From Cytobacillus sp. NCCP-133 (GTDB lineage: Bacteria > Bacillota > Bacilli > Bacillales > Cytobacillaceae): a stretch of DNA of 64,000 bases. Position numbers and translations under genes: made by a program. Numbering within the stretch: the stretch's first letter is position 1; each line of letters opens with the position of its first letter. The stretch is taken from positions 1-64,000 of the forward strand of contig NZ_BRVM01000011.1 of NCBI RefSeq assembly GCF_026011715.1. The letters are read 5' to 3'. Shown here one piece after another: positions 1 through 8,211 of this stretch. The notes under the pieces are model-generated. The model was not told the origin of the DNA, searched no databases, and saw only the letters and a list, made by a program, of their open reading frames with translations.

Positions 1-27
1 AGTTAAATTGCAGAAGCGCTTTACAGC

Positions 28-58
28 CGCACCGATTGGCTCACGTTATATCGGTGCG
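28..58. other. short inverted repeat upstream of the cfa-like gene
   Basis: A perfect 9-bp inverted repeat (CGCACCGAT and ATCGGTGCG, 13-nt loop) lies about 60 bp before the cfa-like start. No T run follows, so it is not an obvious terminator. It could be an operator or an RNA hairpin; no role can be assigned. Confidence 0.3.
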
Positions 59-118
59 AAAGTTGAGTTAATTAGTTATAGGGAAGGTAGTTATATAAAT
101 TTTTTCGAGGTGTTTATC

Positions 119-1291
119 GTGATTGATAAAATGTTTTATAAAACATTACTTAAAAATACTTTTTCAAGTCCTGTAAAAATAACCTTCTGGGATGGTGAGG
201 AAGTCCATTATGGAGATGGAGAACCTCATTTCAAACTTATTTTTCGTGATATCATTCCAAAAGGAGACCTGATTCAAAACCCTTCAATTGCGTTTGGTGA
301 AGCGTATATGGACGGAGTTATCGAAGTAGAAGGAAGCCTAAAAGAAGTTGTTGCCTCGATGTACCGCAATCAGGAGAGCTTCCTGAGCAATAGCAAAATC
401 TATGCCCATCTTTTAAAAAGGATTTCCAATACATCAAAACGAAGTAAAGATAATGTCGCTTTTCACTATGATATCGGAAATGACTTTTACAAGTTATGGC
501 TTGATGAAACAATGACATATTCTTGTGGCTATTTTAAAACGCCTAATGATTCACTTAAAACGGCACAGCAAAATAAAGTAATGCATATTTTAAAAAAACT
601 GAATCTCCAAAAAGGCCAATCGTTATTAGACATTGGATGTGGCTGGGGAGAATTAATTATAACGGCTGCCAAACATTATGGAGTAAAAGCAACAGGCATT
701 ACATTATCAGAGGAACAGTATGAACGAGTAAAAGAGCGTACGATAGAAGAACAACTAGAAGATTTAGTCGAAGTGCATTTAGTTGACTATCGAGAATTGA
801 AAAAAAGGCAATTTGACCGTATTGTAAGTGTTGGAATGCTTGAACATGTTGGACAAGATCATTTGCCGGAGTACTTTCACAAGGTGAATGAATTGCTTGT
901 AGAAGGCGGATTGTCGGTTCTTCACACGATTACTTCTCCACGAGAAGGCGGTACGAACGCTTGGATTGATAAGTATATTTTCCCTGGAGGATATATTCCA
1001 TCCGTAAGTGAGCTTGTAAATCATACGACAGATAATAATTTCTTTTTAACCGATCTGGAAAGTCTGCGCAGGCATTATGCAAAGACGCTTGATAAATGGG
1101 CAATGAATTTCGAAAATGAACTGGAAGAAATTAGCAAGACAAAAGACGAACGTTTTATTAGAATGTGGAGATTGTATTTAAATTCATGTTCGGCTTCATT
1201 CCAAGCAGGTAATATTGACCTAAGTCAATTTATTTTTACAAAGGGGCCTAATGATTCAATTCCTATGACACGAGAATACATGTATCGTTAA
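119..1291 (+). CDS. cfa: cyclopropane-fatty-acyl-phospholipid synthase family methyltransferase
   Basis: The 390-residue product resembles SAM-dependent cyclopropane-fatty-acid synthases, which add a methylene bridge across double bonds of membrane phospholipid acyl chains. The SAM-binding motif LLDIGCGWGEL lies near residue 175, after a DIGNDFYKLWLD segment typical of the family, and the acidic GMLEHVG segment follows. E. coli Cfa is about 380 residues. I chose the GTG at 119 because GAGGTG stands 7 nt before it; the open frame extends upstream to position 8 without a ribosome binding site. The gene is followed by a hairpin terminator and is convergent with the PiT permease gene. Family assignment is firm; the exact substrate is inferred. 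Confidence 0.88.
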   Translation: MIDKMFYKTLLKNTFSSPVKITFWDGEEVHYGDGEPHFKLIFRDIIPKGDLIQNPSIAFGEAYMDGVIEVEGSLKEVVASMYRNQESFLSNSKIYAHLLKRISNTSKRSKDNVAFHYDIGNDFYKLWLDETMTYSCGYFKTPNDSLKTAQQNKVMHILKKLNLQKGQSLLDIGCGWGELIITAAKHYGVKATGITLSEEQYERVKERTIEEQLEDLVEVHLVDYRELKKRQFDRIVSVGMLEHVGQDHLPEYFHKVNELLVEGGLSVLHTITSPREGGTNAWIDKYIFPGGYIPSVSELVNHTTDNNFFLTDLESLRRHYAKTLDKWAMNFENELEEISKTKDERFIRMWRLYLNSCSASFQAGNIDLSQFIFTKGPNDSIPMTREYMYR

Positions 1292-1350
1292 CCGATTTCT
1301 ACACCAATAGCTTAGGCTTTCATAAAATTTAAAAGTCACTTTAACAAGAT

Positions 1351-1408
1351 AGGTGCCTATTCCCGACTTCGTTGATATATTAAGAAGTGAGGGGACAGGC
1401 ACCTTTTT
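1351..1408 (+). terminator. hairpin terminator after cfa (AGGTGCC repeat family)
   Basis: The 5' arm AGGTGCCTATTCCC (1351-1364) pairs imperfectly with GGGGACAGGCACCT (1391-1404), and a T run follows. It ends the cfa-like transcript. The same arms recur at 19172-19233 and 19591-19637, so it is one copy of an interspersed hairpin family. Confidence 0.75.
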
Positions 1409-1417
1409 CACGATTCC

Positions 1418-2503
1418 TTATATCCCGCCACCGGCATCGTGGAAGCTTCTTTTCTCAGCCCTTTCGATTCGGGATAGTGCCATACTGCCAACTGCCACAA
1501 TGATGGCGCTGCATACTATTAGGACGTTGTATATATCAAATTTGCTAAATAGATTGATTAATAGATACGATACAGTAAGAGAAGCTAAAGGTGAGATAAT
1601 CCATACTAAAGCGATTTTCTTGATCACGCTTTTTTTCAGAATGGAAAATCCGTCCTTTGCTGCCCCAACACCCAGGATTCCGCAAGTGGTTACTTGAGTT
1701 AATGGAATAGGCAATCCGAAGATAGAAGCGATGATAACCAGCGTACCACCCGTAAAGGAAACAGCACTCCCCTGCAATAAAGAAAGCTTCGTGATTTTTT
1801 TACCGTTTGTTTCTAAAACCCTGCTTCCTAGAAACAAAGCGCCTAAGGAAACAAATAGGGCACCCATTAACAGTCCATTATCTGAAGAGATCATGTTTGC
1901 ACCCACAAGAGGCCCAATCGCGTTGGCTACATTATTCATCCCGGCAGAAAAAGCTTCTAAACAGCCGCCCATTACCAACAATACAGAAAGCCACTTAGTC
2001 CAGGGGCCGTTTACTTTAAGGTTATTCCAGCGATTTTCTGAATAATGGATCAGCCAGCCCAGCACATAAGTAATTAGGAATGAACCGACAGGGATAATGA
2101 CCCAAAAAGCCAAAATTACCAACAAGGTATCTGTGTATAAAGCCTGAAAGGCAGCGCCGACTCCAATAATGGCACCGACCGTAACTTCACTCGTAGACAA
2201 AGGAATTCCGATAATGTTTGCAATGAAAAGGGTTAATGTCGCTCCTAATAGGATGATAACAACGATCTCAACATCCAATATATTAGCAGGTATAATGCCT
2301 TCACCAATTGTCTTTACCACTTCACCGCCGCCTAAAAAAGCACCCAAAAAGGCGGAAACGGCCACTAAAAGAAGTGCCAGCCGTTTATTCTGAATAGCTC
2401 CTGCGCCGTATGGTGCACCCATGGAAGCTGCAGTTCCGCTTGCACCAATGTTCATGGCAAAGAAAAGTGCGACTCCAATAGCGATGTATGTAAGCAAAAT
2501 CAA
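1418..2503 (-). CDS. PiT-family inorganic anion permease (phosphate or sulfate)
   Basis: A 361-residue, very hydrophobic protein with about ten membrane segments. It has the two-half PiT layout: an N-terminal NIGASGTAASMGAPYG signature and a C-terminal-half GMNNVANAIGP signature, both variants of the family GANDVANA motif. PiT proteins move phosphate by H+ or Na+ symport; in Bacillus subtilis the short member CysP (about 354 residues) moves sulfate. The length fits the short CysP-like group. No phosphate or sulfur gene lies next to it, so the substrate stays open. It is transcribed towards cfa and ends 10 bp from that gene's terminator hairpin. Confidence 0.82.
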   Translation of the reverse strand: MILLTYIAIGVALFFAMNIGASGTAASMGAPYGAGAIQNKRLALLLVAVSAFLGAFLGGGEVVKTIGEGIIPANILDVEIVVIILLGATLTLFIANIIGIPLSTSEVTVGAIIGVGAAFQALYTDTLLVILAFWVIIPVGSFLITYVLGWLIHYSENRWNNLKVNGPWTKWLSVLLVMGGCLEAFSAGMNNVANAIGPLVGANMISSDNGLLMGALFVSLGALFLGSRVLETNGKKITKLSLLQGSAVSFTGGTLVIIASIFGLPIPLTQVTTCGILGVGAAKDGFSILKKSVIKKIALVWIISPLASLTVSYLLINLFSKFDIYNVLIVCSAIIVAVGSMALSRIERAEKRSFHDAGGGI

Positions 2504-2628
2504 AACCTCTTTTCATCGATGTATTTTCAAAAGAGAGATAATTCAAATTGTTAATTCCTAGTAATCCAATAGGATTTTAATAAATTATATAGTTATTGAA
2601 AGAAATAAACAAGAGTTTTGATAAAGAA

Positions 2629-2680
2629 AGCTGCCTGACCTCGGCTCCGTTGTAGCGTTAATTAATATCAAAGGCACCTA
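2629..2680. repeat. degenerate AGGTGCC-type hairpin remnant
   Basis: CTGCCTGACC (2631-2640) and AAAGGCACCT (2670-2679) resemble decayed arms of the hairpin family seen at 1351 and 19172. Pairing is poor and no T run is present, so this is probably a relic with no function. Confidence 0.35.
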
Positions 2681-2728
2681 AAACTTATTGTGTGAAAAAA
2701 ATAACCTGTGAGAAAATCTACCCAACCC

Positions 2729-2757
2729 TTGACAATAAAGATAAATTTCATTATCCT
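2729..2757 (+). promoter_or_regulatory. sigma-A promoter for the adenine riboswitch-add transcript
   Basis: TTGACA at 2729-2734, a 17-bp spacer and TATCCT at 2752-2757. Transcription would start just before the purine aptamer at 2781. Confidence 0.7.
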
Positions 2758-2780
2758 TTTAAAAAACTGAACTACTCAAA

Positions 2781-2896
2781 TTCGTATAACTCCAATAATA
2801 TGGTTTGGAGGTCTCTACCAGGAACCGCTAATTCCTGATTACGAAGAAGATACAAGCATACATTTGTATTTTCTTCGTAATCAGGAATTTTTTTTT
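2781..2896 (+). promoter_or_regulatory. adenine-sensing purine riboswitch with terminator (predicted ON switch)
   Basis: The aptamer has P1 arms TTCGTA (2781-2786) and TACGAA (2840-2845), the conserved ATATGGTTTGGAG and GTCTCTACC segments, and a P3 arm ending TTCCTGAT. The nucleotide equivalent to position 74 is T (2839), which is the adenine-specific base; guanine aptamers have C. The terminator 5' arm (2831-2848) contains the 3' strands of P3 and P1 and pairs over 18 bp with 2871-2888, followed by nine T. Aptamer and terminator are therefore mutually exclusive, so adenine binding should allow read-through, as in the pbuE switch. The controlled gene is add. Confidence 0.93.
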
Positions 2897-2919
2897 GAAA
2901 AAATTGAGGAGGATTAACG

Positions 2920-3921
2920 ATGAATTTTTCTATCATGCCGAAAATTGAACTTCACTGCCATCTGGATGGGAGTGTTAGACCTGAGACGATTATTGATATA
3001 GCGAGAAGTGAAGGCATTAGTTTGCCTTCCTTTGATCAAATAGAGATTAAAGAAGAACTAATTGCCCCATTCGATTGCGAATCGTTAGATGAATACTTAA
3101 AAAGATTTTCCATCCCTAATTTAGTGATGCAGTCAAAGAAAAATTTAAAAAGAATTACCTTTGAGCTTTTTGAAGATGCAGCAGAGGAAAATGTAAAATA
3201 TATGGAGGTTCGATTTGCCCCATTGCTTCATACGCGAATGGGGTTATCTGTAGAAGAAATCATTCAAAGTGTGATAGAGGGAATGAAAGAGGCAGAAAAA
3301 CAATTTGATATTAAAGGCAATATCATTTTGTCATGTATGAGAACGATGAGTGTGGATAGTGCTTTTGAGGTCGTCGAAAGGGGTAAGAATTTCCTTGGAA
3401 AAGGAGTTGTCGCAATCGATTTGTGTGCTTCCGAAGAGGAAGGGTTCTGCGGGAAATTCATTGAACCAATCGCATTGGCAAGGGAATATGGCTACAGAGT
3501 CACGATCCATGCTGGTGAAACGGGAATCGGAAAAAATGTGCTTGAGGCCGTTGAATGGTTAGGGGCTGAAAGGATTGGACATGGAGTATTTATTAAAGAC
3601 TGTGCAGAGGCTTATCAAATTGTGAAAGATAAACATGTAGTGCTTGAGATGTGCCCAACTAGTAATGTCCAAACTAAAGCAGTTAAGCAATTTAGTGAGC
3701 ATCCGATTTACGACTTCCATAGAGATGGAATAAAAGTAACCGTTAATACGGACAACAGAACGGTATCAGACACAACGATGGCGAAGGAATATGGTGTAGT
3801 CAGTAATGAATTTGCATTGAGTACAGAAAATTATAAACAAATTTACCTGAATAGTGTAGATGCAGCTTTTGCAGATGAGAAAACAAAGGAAAAACTAAAG
3901 AAATATCTGCTTGATATTTAA
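2920..3921 (+). CDS. add: adenosine deaminase
   Basis: A 333-residue amidohydrolase that should convert adenosine to inosine in the cytoplasm for purine salvage. Zinc-site and catalytic motifs are in the usual order: ELHCHLDGS near residue 8 (HxH), HAGET near 195, ERIGHG near 216 and NTDNRTVSDT near 291, the last typical of bacterial Add. Length matches the family. GGAGGA stands 8 nt before the ATG at 2920. The adenine riboswitch directly upstream fits purine salvage and recalls the Vibrio vulnificus add switch. Adenine deaminases of this superfamily are a weaker alternative. Confidence 0.92.
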   Translation: MNFSIMPKIELHCHLDGSVRPETIIDIARSEGISLPSFDQIEIKEELIAPFDCESLDEYLKRFSIPNLVMQSKKNLKRITFELFEDAAEENVKYMEVRFAPLLHTRMGLSVEEIIQSVIEGMKEAEKQFDIKGNIILSCMRTMSVDSAFEVVERGKNFLGKGVVAIDLCASEEEGFCGKFIEPIALAREYGYRVTIHAGETGIGKNVLEAVEWLGAERIGHGVFIKDCAEAYQIVKDKHVVLEMCPTSNVQTKAVKQFSEHPIYDFHRDGIKVTVNTDNRTVSDTTMAKEYGVVSNEFALSTENYKQIYLNSVDAAFADEKTKEKLKKYLLDI

Positions 3922-4129
3922 CAATTAATATTGTTTAAAATAATGAAAAACAAATGGAAGTAGGTCCCTGAACAGAAATAGTATAACTAGGTTATTATAA
4001 CAGCAATTGGAATAGCTTTTCATGATTGGTAATTCCCCCACCTATTCACTAATGAGATACGCTTGTAAACCTGTTAGCCTTATAAATGGCCTGTTTTTAT
4101 TCTAAAAACGACAAACAGGAGGTTTACAA

Positions 4130-4660
4130 ATGAAAAATTTATTTACATTTGTTGTTGCTATTTCACTCATAATGGGTTCTTATAATGTATTTCCTGCTGA
4201 TCATTTTAATGCTGAGTCAGTAGATCAAAAGGCTGCAGAAACTTTGACATATAAAAAAATTGAGGTCAATACGAAAGAGGCTGCATCAACGGATCATCGT
4301 TTTATTAAACCGGAAGAGAAAAAGCTGCTTGCGCGTCTTGTACAGGCTGAAGCAGAAGGCGAACCTTTTGAAGGGAAAGTTGCCGTGGCTGACGTTGTAT
4401 TGAATCGTGTCGAGCATGAACAATTTCCAGATACAGTCAAGGATGTTATTTATCAAAAGAATGCTTTTGAACCAGTTCAAAATGGCTCCATAAATGAACC
4501 GGCAAGTAACGAAGCAGTTCAGGCCGTTGAGACAGCTCTTGTTGATAAGGAGAAAAACGTTGAGCTACTTTATTTTTATAATCCTGAAACAGCGACAAGT
4601 CAGTGGATCTTTTCCCGTGAAGTAGTGAAAAAGATCGGCAATCACGCATTTGCTATTTAA
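4130..4660 (+). CDS. secreted SleB/CwlJ-type cell-wall hydrolase
   Basis: A 176-residue protein with a cleavable-looking signal peptide (residues 1-23). Its C-terminal domain matches the Hydrolase_2 (SleB/CwlJ) fold: LLARLVQAEAEGEP with the catalytic-type Glu near residue 69, KVAVADVVLNRV, FP, and a terminal FYNPETAT segment. Such enzymes cut peptidoglycan in vegetative walls or spore cortex. The protein is shorter than SleB and has no peptidoglycan-binding repeat, closer to YkvT or CwlJ. A strong AGGAGG precedes the start, and a GC-rich hairpin terminator follows directly, so it is a single-gene unit. Confidence 0.82.
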   Translation: MKNLFTFVVAISLIMGSYNVFPADHFNAESVDQKAAETLTYKKIEVNTKEAASTDHRFIKPEEKKLLARLVQAEAEGEPFEGKVAVADVVLNRVEHEQFPDTVKDVIYQKNAFEPVQNGSINEPASNEAVQAVETALVDKEKNVELLYFYNPETATSQWIFSREVVKKIGNHAFAI

Positions 4661-4662
4661 AA

Positions 4663-4698
4663 AGCGCGAACAGCATAAAAGCTGCGCGCTTTTTTTTT
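4663..4698 (+). terminator. intrinsic terminator after the cell-wall hydrolase gene
   Basis: AGCGCG and CAGC pair with GCTG and CGCGCT across an ATAAAA loop, followed by nine T. Confidence 0.88.
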
Positions 4699-4801
4699 AG
4701 CAAAAAATTGTATATAATGCTGTCTCAGTCCATAGGAACGAGGAAAAGCTTGGAAGCGCCAACTTAACAATTGAGGATAAAAGTATAGATTTTTAATTAA
4801 A

Positions 4802-4840
4802 CGTAATTCACTTACCAAGAATTACGCAATTCGTTATAAT
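4802..4840 (+). promoter_or_regulatory. jet operon promoter with an inverted repeat over the -35 box
   Basis: TTACCA (4812-4817), a 17-bp spacer and TATAAT (4835-4840) form a sigma-A type promoter for the Wadjet operon. A perfect inverted repeat CGTAATTC-N9-GAATTACG (4802-4826) encloses the -35 box, the usual place for a repressor or quorum-type regulator. No regulator gene lies next to the operon. The operator role is inferred. Confidence 0.6.
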
Positions 4841-4889
4841 TAAGGATGGCACATTTAGCAGGAGCCTATTCACAGTTAGATTTAAGAAG

Positions 4890-5963
4890 GTGAAAAAAAT
4901 CAACATCATTGAAACAAGGGTGAGAAGTTTTATAGAAGATATTCAACACCCGAAGCAAAAGAAGAAATTAAATATAAACGATTTAGAATTTCAGCTGCGG
5001 AAGCTGTTGGATGATTATTATGAAATGGATGGTTATTCGCTGTTTTATGAAGTCATTCAATCATTGCAAAATGAAGGGCAGCTGACACCAATACATAACA
5101 GTCAATACAATGGCAGAACACCGTCTCTGCCTTTATACTACTGGGTTAACGTGAAAGTTCAGGCTGATACATGGGATCGGCTCGAGATGATGAAGTTAAG
5201 TGATCGGTTTGATTTTTCGTTTTATGAACGGCACCCTGAATGGCAGACGAAAGAGGAATGGAACCGGATCCTGAATTTATATGTTTTCCTCCAATCCAGT
5301 CAGGAGCGGGAAGTCGTTTCACTCGAGGAAAGAAGCCTGGAGCTTTTTGGCCATGAAAAGTTCTTGCTGGATGGGATTAGCTTTCCTGACGGGAAAGGCT
5401 TTTTAGCTCGAATTGGCGTATCGGAAGAGCAGCTTCAGGTGGTGAAATACGGGGAACCTTTTGTGTTCTGGATGAAGCAGGGGAAAGAAATAAAAGATGT
5501 TCAGAGAGTGCTGATTGTCGAGAATCTATCTTTCTTTCATACTTCGATTCAATTATTGGAAACGGATCAGCTCGATTATGAGCCGGAACTTATCATTTAT
5601 GGGGAAGGCACTAAAATTGAACGGAGCTTTTCATTTTTCTTTAAAATTTTCCCGGCCAAATCGTATCTTTTTTATTATGCAGGAGATCTAGATGCAGCAG
5701 GATACGGGATCCTCATTCGGCTTGTCGAAAAATATTCGGAGTGCTGCATTCAGCCTGCACTGAAGATTTATCGGAAGATGCTCGAATGTATGGATCAAAG
5801 AAATGAACAGAAATCAGGCCAGCTTCAAAATCTTAAATTCCGGGATGCATTCTTTGAGTGGTTTACGGAAGATGAGCAGCATCTATTAATGCAATTATGG
5901 CAGGAAAATAAACGGATTCCTCAGGAAGTCTTAACAATTGAAACATGGAGGAGATGGATGTGA
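4890..5963 (+). CDS. jetD: Wadjet protein JetD, Toprim-type nuclease subunit
   Basis: The 357-residue protein matches JetD, the topoisomerase VI-A-like subunit that cuts plasmid DNA extruded by the JetABC loop-extruding motor. The C-terminal half has Toprim acidic motifs: VLIVENLSFFH near residue 208 (Glu) and YYAGDLDAAGYG near residue 267 (DxD). The N-terminal half is a predicted DNA-binding region. The GTG start at 4890 is uncertain because the AAGAAGG sequence abuts it; no better in-frame start exists nearby. It is the first gene of the operon, whereas the classical type I order is jetABCD with D last. Its stop overlaps the jetA start. Confidence 0.85.
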   Translation: MKKINIIETRVRSFIEDIQHPKQKKKLNINDLEFQLRKLLDDYYEMDGYSLFYEVIQSLQNEGQLTPIHNSQYNGRTPSLPLYYWVNVKVQADTWDRLEMMKLSDRFDFSFYERHPEWQTKEEWNRILNLYVFLQSSQEREVVSLEERSLELFGHEKFLLDGISFPDGKGFLARIGVSEEQLQVVKYGEPFVFWMKQGKEIKDVQRVLIVENLSFFHTSIQLLETDQLDYEPELIIYGEGTKIERSFSFFFKIFPAKSYLFYYAGDLDAAGYGILIRLVEKYSECCIQPALKIYRKMLECMDQRNEQKSGQLQNLKFRDAFFEWFTEDEQHLLMQLWQENKRIPQEVLTIETWRRWM

Positions 5964-7465
5964 ACGAATCATGGGAAGGGTTTGCCCAGCGGATGCAGCG
6001 ATTGAATCCGCTGTTTGAGCTTGGGAGAGGAATGGAAGTTGGAGAATTGAAGCCTCATATCCAAACGATTCTTATGCAGGTGCTCCTCACCATTTTTTAT
6101 CGGGAATTGAATGATGATGATCATCGGAGTAAATCGGATATCAAGTATTTGGTGGAAGATTCGATTAAACAGATGAAGCTTTTGGCGGATGAGAAGCAGA
6201 TTGAAAGGATCACAAGCGGGCTTCTGTATCAGGGAAAAGAGGAGTACAGCAGACCGTTTGAAGCTCTTTATTACGATGAAATCAGGCAATCATGGGAGAC
6301 CCAGGTTTTCCGCTACGTGACGATGGATGAATTATATACAAACCTGGAGATGGGCGGATCGATTGTTTACAAACTCACCGATGTCTCACAGGAAATGATT
6401 TTTATGAGCAGAGAAATGGCTGAGGAATTCTCGATCACGATTGAACAGCTTTATAGTATGCAGCTAATTAAAAACGGTAATTTCCGCAAAGCTACTCGGA
6501 ACCTCGATCACCTCATTTCACGGGTAAACCGCTTAATGGCAAAAGAATTCTCCTTTCAAAAAGAAATGATCAACAATCCCAAAATCTTATTGATGGAAGA
6601 AGAAATGCAAAGAGCTGATAATCGTGCAGAAATCGAAAAGCAATTTGAAGAAGAGAAAAATCATTTCCGCACCATCAGCAGCATGATTGAGAAAACGAAA
6701 CGAAGAAATGAAGAAGATGATCTCATTCAAAAAGAATTGATCCTTCTCCAGGAGAAGATTGGCCATACAAGGCAGCTGCATGACCGCTTTGCCAAGCTCG
6801 TTATTCAAAACATCTCCTATGAAATGAAATTAAAAGCGGAAAACCCATCGCTTTTCTGGGAAACAAGCCTGGTTTCATTTCGGGAACATATTTATGAGAA
6901 TTGGTTCATGAAGGAAGGATTTTCTTCTTTCGATATGATTGATAAGCTGCTAAGTCCTTTATTTTCTCCCAAAAATGATTTTATTTTGCCCTTGGACTGG
7001 ATTTGGGGCGAACAGGAATTTGATGAAAAGCAGCTGACAGAAACAATCGAAGAAGAAGAGGAAGCAGAGGGTATTTCCCATCAGCGGGTGACGAACTGGG
7101 ATTCTGTTATCAAGGCCTGGAGCTATGTTTTTCAATATTTGCAGACGTACGGAGAGTTTTCATTGGCCGATTTATCGACGCTGCCGCTCGAAGTTCAGGA
7201 TTTATGGGTTGAAGAATCGGAAACGATTGATTTATGGATGATGTTTGATAAAAAGCCGCTGAAGGTACAGGTTCTGTATCGGAAGGAAGAGATTTTAAGC
7301 GATGAGCGGGAAATTCTTCTTTATAAGCTTATGCAGGAGTATCCTCAATTTCAGGTGTTTGAAGGATTGAGGATCTTTACCGAGTTTGATCATCGGGCGG
7401 AACCTTTCCTCTGGTATCAAATGAAAATCACCCCGTTTAAAATTTGTGTGCAGGAGGAGAAATGA
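5960..7465 (+). CDS. jetA: Wadjet protein JetA, MukF-like kleisin subunit
   Basis: A 501-residue protein placed where the kleisin subunit lies in Wadjet operons, between jetD and jetB. It is largely helical, with a coiled-coil stretch rich in Glu, Lys and Arg at about residues 200-285, and has winged-helix-like ends. Kleisins bridge the SMC heads and bind the KITE dimer (JetB). I chose the GTG at 5960, which overlaps the jetD stop as GTGA and follows GGAGGAG at 5947-5953; an in-frame ATG at 5945 would add five residues. Assignment rests on gene order, size and neighbours more than on recognisable motifs. Confidence 0.75.
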   Translation: MNESWEGFAQRMQRLNPLFELGRGMEVGELKPHIQTILMQVLLTIFYRELNDDDHRSKSDIKYLVEDSIKQMKLLADEKQIERITSGLLYQGKEEYSRPFEALYYDEIRQSWETQVFRYVTMDELYTNLEMGGSIVYKLTDVSQEMIFMSREMAEEFSITIEQLYSMQLIKNGNFRKATRNLDHLISRVNRLMAKEFSFQKEMINNPKILLMEEEMQRADNRAEIEKQFEEEKNHFRTISSMIEKTKRRNEEDDLIQKELILLQEKIGHTRQLHDRFAKLVIQNISYEMKLKAENPSLFWETSLVSFREHIYENWFMKEGFSSFDMIDKLLSPLFSPKNDFILPLDWIWGEQEFDEKQLTETIEEEEEAEGISHQRVTNWDSVIKAWSYVFQYLQTYGEFSLADLSTLPLEVQDLWVEESETIDLWMMFDKKPLKVQVLYRKEEILSDEREILLYKLMQEYPQFQVFEGLRIFTEFDHRAEPFLWYQMKITPFKICVQEEK

Positions 7466-8211
7466 TGAGTGCAGAAAGTATCAAGAAAGCATCAGCTGTT
7501 TATTTTACGCTTTTAAAAGAGAAAGTCATCGACGAAAACAGCGAGCACTTCCAGGCGTATTTTGATCCAGATGTGAGACAGACGGTTCTTTTATTGGCAG
7601 ATGAATCTGGTACCTATATCATTGAATCGCCTAAACGGATTCAGCTGGTTGTACAGCCGACCGGCTCTGTGTTTGCTACGAATTTTACTCATATGAAGGA
7701 CAGGCATAAGCAGGTTGAAACGAAGAAACATTTTCACTTGATGAGCGTTGTTATAATGGCTTTTTTGGCGGGCATCGACCAGAACCAGGCTGCTAAGATC
7801 CGAACGAAGCGGGAAGGGATTAGCTTCTACGCGTTGGAACGGCAAGTCAATGATGTGATTATGAACTGGGAAAGCATTCTGAAAGCTAAGCAAGATTTCG
7901 GAGAAGATGAAAAAATTGATATGAAGGATGTTGTGACAACATGGAAATACATGGAAGTAGACACGGACGATTACGGTGCTAAGAAAGCCAACAGGCGAAC
8001 CCGAATCGGTTTGATTGCGAGCAGCATGCGTTTATTGGAGACGGAAGGGCTGATCGTCATCCTTGACCGGGAAGATATTCCAAAGGCAATTCCGAAACAG
8101 GAACTTTTTGAGCGGATTGAGTACCTGTATCACGATTATGACCGCTATGAAATGTTCAAGGAATTAATGAAGACAGAGGAGGATCAGCATGCCGAAAATC
8201 CATCGAATTAG
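7462..8211 (+). CDS. jetB: Wadjet protein JetB, MukE-like KITE subunit
   Basis: A 249-residue protein in the JetB position. It appears built of winged-helix segments, as expected for MukE/KITE proteins, with an amphipathic C-terminal half (RRTRIGLIASSMRLLETEGLIVIL near residue 180) typical of these folds. It would dimerise and bind JetA, helping the SMC complex grip DNA. The ATG at 7462 overlaps the jetA stop as ATGA and has AGGAGGAG ahead of it, so translation is probably coupled. The 3' end overlaps jetC by 23 bp. No catalytic motif is expected or seen. Confidence 0.72.
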   Translation: MMSAESIKKASAVYFTLLKEKVIDENSEHFQAYFDPDVRQTVLLLADESGTYIIESPKRIQLVVQPTGSVFATNFTHMKDRHKQVETKKHFHLMSVVIMAFLAGIDQNQAAKIRTKREGISFYALERQVNDVIMNWESILKAKQDFGEDEKIDMKDVVTTWKYMEVDTDDYGAKKANRRTRIGLIASSMRLLETEGLIVILDREDIPKAIPKQELFERIEYLYHDYDRYEMFKELMKTEEDQHAENPSN

